Shown: positions 34,698 through 38,892 of the stretch, piece by piece
How positions within the stretch are numbered: position 1 is the stretch's first letter
Layout of the letters: each line of letters opens with the position of its first letter
Assembly (NCBI GenBank): GCA_964475415.1
Contig: CAYYWZ010000036.1
Location: 1 to 38,892 of the forward strand
DNA length: 38,892 nucleotides
From: CALCMJ01 sp964475415
GTDB lineage: Bacteria > Bacteroidota > Bacteroidia > Chitinophagales > Saprospiraceae
Direction of reading: 5' to 3'
Notes under the pieces: model-generated
What the model saw: the letters and a program-made list of their open reading frames with translations, nothing else
Databases searched by the model: none
What the model was told of the DNA's origin: nothing
Position numbers and translations under genes: made by a program

Positions 34698-35101
34698 ATC
34701 TAATTACAAAACATCTTTATTTATATCACAATGGGAATCCTATGTCCATAACTTCTGAATATCCCTAGGATCTACACATATATTTTAGCCTTTAACTTAG
34801 ATTCCGGAATAACTTCGGTCAACTTAATGTAACAGCTTGATTAAATAAATATTTAAATCAAGCTGTTACCAAAGATAAATAGGCTGAATAAGCAACAGTA
34901 TCACATTAATTGCAAACATGAAGTAGGCTATAATCCATCTATTTATCAAGGTTTATATATGATACTTTACAAAAAAATAGTAAATTAGTTTACATTTTCA
35001 TCAAAAGGATGGAAAATATTACATTTTATGGGGGTGGCTCCATAAATTTGTGTCTTATTATTGTAGCGACGAAGTAAAGTTCTTAGCAACAATATTAGTA
35101 T

Positions 35102-35111
35102 ACACCCTTTT
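35102..35111 (+). promoter_or_regulatory. ACACCCTTTT element, copy 2
   Basis: The same 10 bases as copy 1, 110 bases before the start of the cargo gene at 35212 and in the same orientation. The T-run continues for one more base. The function is inferred from recurrence only. Confidence 0.4.
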
Positions 35112-35187
35112 TAATTTATACTTATCCTTTTCTTTGATTAGAGATTTAGGTTTTATTAATTACAGGGTCGTATTCTGGAATTATTAA

Positions 35188-35211
35188 ACACCTTAACTTA
35201 AATCTTTAAAA
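35188..35211 (+). promoter_or_regulatory. Shared C-rich leader before the start codon
   Basis: ACACCTTAACTT followed by AAATCTTTAAAA directly precedes the ATG. It matches the leader of the gene at 32416 in its AATCTTTAAA part. Confidence 0.4.
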
Positions 35212-36249
35212 ATGAGAATCTTAAATTTTACCTTTTTATTAGCCTTCCTTTTCCTTTCATCCGCAGCAAGCACACAAGAATGTTTTGATGCTTCATTAGG
35301 AAATCTAACTTTAACTCCTTCTGATCCTGCTACTCTAGATGCACCATTAGTTGTTGAATTTGAATTTTGTAATGATGAAGATGCATTACCAGTAGATTCA
35401 CAAGGTGCATTAACTATCGTAATTTCTGATAGTAGATTAGACCCAGACGGAAATCCAACTGTACCTAGTTATCTAGATGCGCAATTTTTCTTCGGAACTT
35501 GGATTTTAACTCAAAATACTACAATACCTGCGGGAGCCTGTGCAACAATTGTAATTCCTTGGATAGTAAATGATGACGCTCCATCGAGTAACCCAAGTAT
35601 AGGGGTAAATATCAATATTAACCCTCCTGGAATTATGTCTGGTAACGATAATTGTTTTACAGCAGATGATGACAACATATCATTGTTTACTTTTACAATT
35701 GATGATGCTGTTCCTGTTGATCTTATATCTTTTACGGCTGAGAAAGAAGGTAAAGCATCTTTACTTACATGGGAAACAGCTAACGAAATAAATAACTCAC
35801 ACTTCGAAATCGAAGCGTCTATAAACGGAACAAGCTTTAGAAACATTGGAGAAGTTAAAGGAACAAACTTAGCTGAGCTAAGTAGTTATGCATTTACTGA
35901 TAGAAACCCAGTTGCTGGAATAAACTATTATAGATTAAAGCAAGTAGACTTTGATGGTAGATTTGATTATTCAGATGTAAAAACTGTAAACTTTGATGCA
36001 GAACTTGCTGAAAGATCTATTACAGTATTTCCAAATCCTGTTGTTGACTTCGTAAGAATTAACACTGGAGTTGATGAAAACTTAAACCTGAGAATATATG
36101 ATGTTGCAGGAAACCTGTTAATGGATAATACAATTGCAACTGGTAGAGATATCGATACTTCAGAATTAGCATCAGGAGTTTATTTATTTAAAGTTCTAGA
36201 TAGCAATAACGTATTAGTTGACTCTAAAAGAATTATCGTAAGTAAGTAA
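35212..36249 (+). CDS. T9SS type A sorting-domain cargo protein, paralog 2
   Basis: A 345-residue exported protein. A signal peptide (about 1-21, ending AASTQ) is followed by a beta-sandwich module beginning ECFDASLGNLTLTPSDPATL and ending NDNCFTADDDNISLFTFTI. A fibronectin-III-like module follows (starting VPVDLISFTAEKE, ending NYYRLKQVDFDGRFDYSDVK). The type A sorting domain carries VFPNPVVDFVRI, then LASGVYLFKV, ending SKRIIVSK. The last two modules are nearly the same as in the gene at 32416, while the first module is closer to that of the gene at 36349. Export and surface attachment by the T9SS are expected. Confidence 0.93.
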   Translation: MRILNFTFLLAFLFLSSAASTQECFDASLGNLTLTPSDPATLDAPLVVEFEFCNDEDALPVDSQGALTIVISDSRLDPDGNPTVPSYLDAQFFFGTWILTQNTTIPAGACATIVIPWIVNDDAPSSNPSIGVNININPPGIMSGNDNCFTADDDNISLFTFTIDDAVPVDLISFTAEKEGKASLLTWETANEINNSHFEIEASINGTSFRNIGEVKGTNLAELSSYAFTDRNPVAGINYYRLKQVDFDGRFDYSDVKTVNFDAELAERSITVFPNPVVDFVRINTGVDENLNLRIYDVAGNLLMDNTIATGRDIDTSELASGVYLFKVLDSNNVLVDSKRIIVSK

Positions 36250-36288
36250 TATACAACGAAGTACGACTAACTACTTTAAGAAAATATA

Positions 36289-36324
36289 AGCCCGATAGTT
36301 CATTGTATCTATTGGGCTTTTTTT
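36289..36324 (+). terminator. Terminator after cargo paralog 2
   Basis: AGCCCGATAG pairs with CTATTGGGCT (one G-U) around a 10-base loop, followed by seven T. It lies about 40 bases past the stop and only 25 bases before the next start codon, so cargo paralog 3 has either read-through expression or a promoter overlapping this hairpin. Confidence 0.9.
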
Positions 36325-36348
36325 ATAGAAACTTCTAACCTTTAATCA

Positions 36349-37395
36349 TTGAGATATATATTATGTATATTATTGATCTTAACTATTTCTACTCAGGTAG
36401 TCTGTCAATGTTTTGATTTTGATATAAATTCACCTTTTTTAGAGCCTGCACTACCTGCCGTATTAGACGAGGAAATAAGATTGAGCTTTATTTTTTGTAA
36501 TAGGATGGATGCGTTGGATTATGACGAAAATAATCCCTTAGTGATAGAGATAGAGAACAGAAAAATGATTCCAGTTGATAGTACAGATAGCGGTGTAAAT
36601 CAGATCGTTAATAGTTTATTCAATGTATCTTATTCAAATCATACCTGGAGACTAGTACAAAAAACAGTCTTACCAGCTAGTACCTGTCTGAATATATCTA
36701 CTTTTTTCATTGTTAGTGGAGATTCTTTTTCTACTAATCCGGATATAGGATCTTCTATAAACATAATAGAACCTAGTTCAGTGAATGATTTGGAGAATTG
36801 TAATGATACTGAAAATGATGATTTAGAAGTTTATACATATACAATTGATTTTAGTCCGCCAGTTGATCTAGTTAGTTTTAACGTAATCCAATTAGAAAGA
36901 GAGGTTATTTTGGAGTGGGAAACAACAAGTGAGGTTGAAATAAAAAACTACATAATTGAAAAATCTTCAGATGGAGTAGAATTTGATGAAATAGGTATTC
37001 TTCCGGCAGTAGGGAATAGCTCGGAGTCGATTCACTATCAGTTCGTTGATAATAATCTTCAACATGGATTAGCTTACTATAGATTTAGTCAAACAGGAGT
37101 TTCTGGTAAATCTTTAATTTCTCCAACAAGAACCTTGTTTATAGACCTAGGCAACTATGTTTCTGAGTATCTAGTCTCTCCAAATCCAGTGTTTGATTCT
37201 TTTCAGATTAGTGGAACAGGAGAACAAGGAAACCTTAATTTCAAAATTTTCAACACACGTGGAAATTTAATACATGAAGGTGCTATAGAAATGTTTAATA
37301 ACTATCAAATAACTGATCTTAATGCAGGTATTTATATATTTTATCTCTTCTTAGATAACGATTTTATTCTTTCGGAGAAGCTTATAAAGCTATAA
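36349..37395 (+). CDS. Divergent T9SS cargo paralog 3 with TTG start
   Basis: A 348-residue exported protein whose signal peptide (RYILCILLILTIS, ending QVVCQ) begins immediately at a TTG at 36349, with no ATG available before the signal. The preceding CCTTTAATC leader, shared with the gene at 37707, supports this start. The first module (CFDFDINSPFLEPALP to VYTYTIDFS) aligns with that of the gene at 35212. A fibronectin-III-like module begins PPVDLVSFNVIQ. The sorting domain is degenerate but present: SPNPVFDSFQI, then LNAGIYIFYLF, ending EKLIKL. It is more diverged than the other copies. Confidence 0.85.
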   Translation: MRYILCILLILTISTQVVCQCFDFDINSPFLEPALPAVLDEEIRLSFIFCNRMDALDYDENNPLVIEIENRKMIPVDSTDSGVNQIVNSLFNVSYSNHTWRLVQKTVLPASTCLNISTFFIVSGDSFSTNPDIGSSINIIEPSSVNDLENCNDTENDDLEVYTYTIDFSPPVDLVSFNVIQLEREVILEWETTSEVEIKNYIIEKSSDGVEFDEIGILPAVGNSSESIHYQFVDNNLQHGLAYYRFSQTGVSGKSLISPTRTLFIDLGNYVSEYLVSPNPVFDSFQISGTGEQGNLNFKIFNTRGNLIHEGAIEMFNNYQITDLNAGIYIFYLFLDNDFILSEKLIKL

Positions 37396-37526
37396 TTCAT
37401 TAGTCTTCAGATCGTAAGTGTAATTAACTTTGCAATCCGACTGACATACATTTTACACTTCTTCTATTTCTCTTATTATTTTGTCTTTAATAGTGAGGCC
37501 TAAGGCTAAATTTGTTGTCTTAATAG

Positions 37527-37558
37527 TAACAATATCAATAAATAATATTGTTATTTTT
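37527..37558 (+). terminator. Weak terminator upstream of cargo paralog 4
   Basis: A 9-base AT-rich stem with a 9-base loop and a five-T tail, about 130 bases after the stop of cargo paralog 3. Confidence 0.4.
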
Positions 37559-37562
37559 AGAT

Positions 37563-37572
37563 ACACCCTTTT
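37563..37572 (+). promoter_or_regulatory. ACACCCTTTT element, copy 3
   Basis: The same 10 bases as copies 1 and 2, 144 bases before the start of the cargo gene at 37707 and in the same orientation. Confidence 0.4.
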
Positions 37573-37687
37573 CCTACCTAAACCTAATCGAATCTTATCG
37601 GATTGGGGTATATCAAAAATAAATTTTAACATCATAATTTGCCCAAGAGGTTAGCACCAGCTTGAGTTTATATTATGAAATTACTTA

Positions 37688-37706
37688 ACACCTTTAATCT
37701 TATAAA
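37688..37706 (+). promoter_or_regulatory. Shared C-rich leader before the start codon
   Basis: ACACCTTTAATCTTATAAA ends at the base before the ATG. It shares CCTTTAATC with the leader of the TTG-started gene at 36349 and ACACC with the leaders at 25202 and 35188. Confidence 0.4.
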
Positions 37707-38741
37707 ATGAAAATTTTTAAATTTTTTACTGTAATTGCTATTACATTATTATTCAACACTATTTCTTTTACTCAAGTGCAAGACTTTAATTTAACAGCAC
37801 CAGCTATTAATCCTAATCCTTTAGAATTCCCAGGAGTTGGTACCTATCAGTTTTCTGTAGGTAATGTTCAAGGAACTTATACTGCTGGTTGTGCAACAAT
37901 AACTATAGAGATGGATAAAGTCGCTCCTGTTGATGGTGCAAATAGTGTTTCATCTAGTATCCCTGATTCTAAATGGTCTTGGGAATTAGTTGATGACAAA
38001 TTAATAGGTACTCAAATTGCAATTGTAAATGAATTTTTATACTCTGAAACATTTACGGTAGCAATAGATGTTATTGAAGGTTCTGTAGAACCAGGAACAA
38101 ATGGATTTATTGCTACTATAGCTACTGATTGTGGAGATGGTAATGCAACAAATAATGTTGCATCTTCTTATACTTGGACGGTAGATCCTCCGCTTGTTGT
38201 ACCGGTAGAGCTAGTATCATTTGATGTATCTAAAGTTAAATCTAATGCATTAGTAGAATGGACCACTGCTAGTGAATTAAATAATTCGCACTTTGAAATT
38301 GAAAGATCTGAAGATGGTACAGAATTCGAAAAAATTGGTGAGGTAGAAGGTTCAGGAGATTCTAATAGATTATTAAATTACAATTTTGTTGATAGAAATC
38401 CAGCAAAAGGATATAATTACTATAGACTGCAACAAGTAGATTTTGATGGAAGAACGACTACTTCAGAAATTAAATTTGTAAGTTTTGAAGATTTCTCGGA
38501 AGAAAGAGATAGTTATTCTGTTTATCCTAATCCAACCACTGAATATTTGTTTGTCAAAGGACTTTTAGAAGGAGATAGAATACAATTATTTAATCTTACA
38601 GGCGCATTATTATTAGAAATGGATGCTTCAACAACTCAGCAAATATTTGTTGGAGATTTAGAATCTGGAACATACCTTATGTCAGCTATTTCTTCCGATG
38701 GAGAATTATTGACCACCGAGAGAATTGTCATATTAAAATAA
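37707..38741 (+). CDS. T9SS type A sorting-domain cargo protein, paralog 4
   Basis: A 344-residue exported protein closely related along its length to the gene at 32416. A signal peptide (about 1-22, ending ISFTQ) is followed by the beta-sandwich module (INPNPLEFPGVGTYQFSV to NNVASSYTWTV). The fibronectin-III-like module starts VPVELVSFDVSK and contains ASELNNSHFEIERSEDG. The type A sorting domain has YPNPTTEYLFV and LESGTYLMSA, ending ERIVILK. It has its own leader and terminator. T9SS export and surface attachment are expected. Confidence 0.93.
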   Translation: MKIFKFFTVIAITLLFNTISFTQVQDFNLTAPAINPNPLEFPGVGTYQFSVGNVQGTYTAGCATITIEMDKVAPVDGANSVSSSIPDSKWSWELVDDKLIGTQIAIVNEFLYSETFTVAIDVIEGSVEPGTNGFIATIATDCGDGNATNNVASSYTWTVDPPLVVPVELVSFDVSKVKSNALVEWTTASELNNSHFEIERSEDGTEFEKIGEVEGSGDSNRLLNYNFVDRNPAKGYNYYRLQQVDFDGRTTTSEIKFVSFEDFSEERDSYSVYPNPTTEYLFVKGLLEGDRIQLFNLTGALLLEMDASTTQQIFVGDLESGTYLMSAISSDGELLTTERIVILK

Positions 38742-38798
38742 ACACAAGTCTAATCATAAATTATTAATATTAATTCAATGATTAATCATTAAATATTT

Positions 38799-38829
38799 CT
38801 TAAAACTCCTAAACAATAGGGGTTTTAAG
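38799..38829 (+). terminator. Terminator after cargo paralog 4
   Basis: CTTAAAACTCCTA pairs with TAGGGGTTTTAAG (one G-U) in a 13-base stem around AACAA, about 57 bases past the stop. Only a short T-rich tail follows, so efficiency is uncertain. Confidence 0.7.
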
Positions 38830-38873
38830 ATTATTTACTGTCTTATATATGTAACAGATTTTACAAAAAGACA

Positions 38874-38883
38874 ACACCCTTTT
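38874..38883 (+). promoter_or_regulatory. ACACCCTTTT element, copy 4
   Basis: The fourth copy lies at the very end of the window after the last terminator. By analogy with the other copies, another member of the same gene family should start about 110-145 bases further on, outside the window; this is a prediction. Confidence 0.4.
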
Positions 38884-38892
38884 TTCTACTAA

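Larger units (their letters stand above)
34698..35211. other. Long intergenic region with an orphan hairpin and leader elements
   Basis: No gene is visible. A 14-base perfect stem (GTAACAGCTTGATT at 34829-34842 with its complement at 34856-34869) encloses a 13-base AT loop and has no T-tract, so it is not a standard terminator. The second ACACCCTTTT copy and the leader of the next cargo gene occupy the right-hand end. Whether the left part belongs to the insertion-element relic is unclear. Confidence 0.5.
37396..37706. other. Intergenic region with a weak terminator and leader elements
   Basis: No gene is supported. TAACAATAT (37527-37535) pairs with ATATTGTTA (37545-37553) and is followed by five T, a weak terminator that could serve the gene at 36349. 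The third ACACCCTTTT copy starts 5 bases beyond that T-run, and the C-rich leader (37688-37706) touches the next start codon. Confidence 0.5.

Noticed and set aside
33787..34830. ACATTAAG and its complement CTTAATGT flanking the transposase relic as possible terminal inverted repeats
   Set aside because: Only eight matching bases with different neighbouring sequence; such a match is likely by chance in AT-rich DNA and gives no consistent element ends.
37453..37635. A 60-codon minus-strand frame before cargo paralog 4
   Set aside because: It overlaps the leader element and the hairpin of the next gene and has no recognisable sequence pattern.

Overview
The window is a low-GC chromosomal segment from a member of the Bacteroidota. 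The evidence is a complete type IX secretion (T9SS) core set (porP/sprF-like, gldK, gldL, gldM, gldN), several proteins ending in T9SS type A sorting domains, A-rich leaders instead of strong Shine-Dalgarno sites, and many Bacteroidota-type lipoproteins. GldM and GldL look like those of the Saprospiria, but the class is an inference. No rRNA, tRNA or CRISPR array was recognised.

Layout. Bases 1-417 hold a leftover C-terminal winged-helix piece of a Fic protein behind two near-identical 23-base direct repeats. Bases 668-2519 carry purA and a small membrane protein. Bases 2543-6656 (minus) carry a tight rimK / aspartoacylase-like / dacB operon, followed by a lipoprotein with a methyltransferase fold. 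Bases 7001-8296 encode a UMF1-type MFS transporter, convergent with a beta-helix lipoprotein (8301-9782). Bases 9927-13471 are a three-gene glycosyltransferase operon (two GT2 enzymes and one GT-C-like membrane enzyme), facing an unknown membrane-anchored protein (13530-14558).

Bases 14764-20462 (minus) are the T9SS cluster in the order porP, gldK, gldL, gldM, gldN. A very strong stem-loop lies between gldK and gldL, and a clean terminator follows gldN. Bases 20515-24925 hold an MBL-fold hydrolase with a small conserved partner, then on the plus strand a PorT-like beta-barrel protein, a small lipoprotein, a Ppx/GppA phosphatase and a metal ABC permease fused to a DtxR-type regulator.

Bases 25000-38892 form a surface-protein locus. 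It contains a 2338-residue exported protein with fifteen SdrD-B-like repeats, each exactly 306 bp, and four small T9SS type A cargo proteins that are paralogous to each other. An eroded IS1182-like transposase sits among them. Three of the five genes have an ACACCCTTTT element 110-145 bp upstream, and a fourth copy lies at the right edge of the window. All five have a related C-rich leader just before the start codon. The giant protein has no recognisable sorting domain of its own, but its C-terminal module resembles the N-terminal modules of the small cargo proteins. This locus is the best candidate here for an undescribed system: a co-regulated set of surface proteins, probably exported by the T9SS machinery encoded in the same window.
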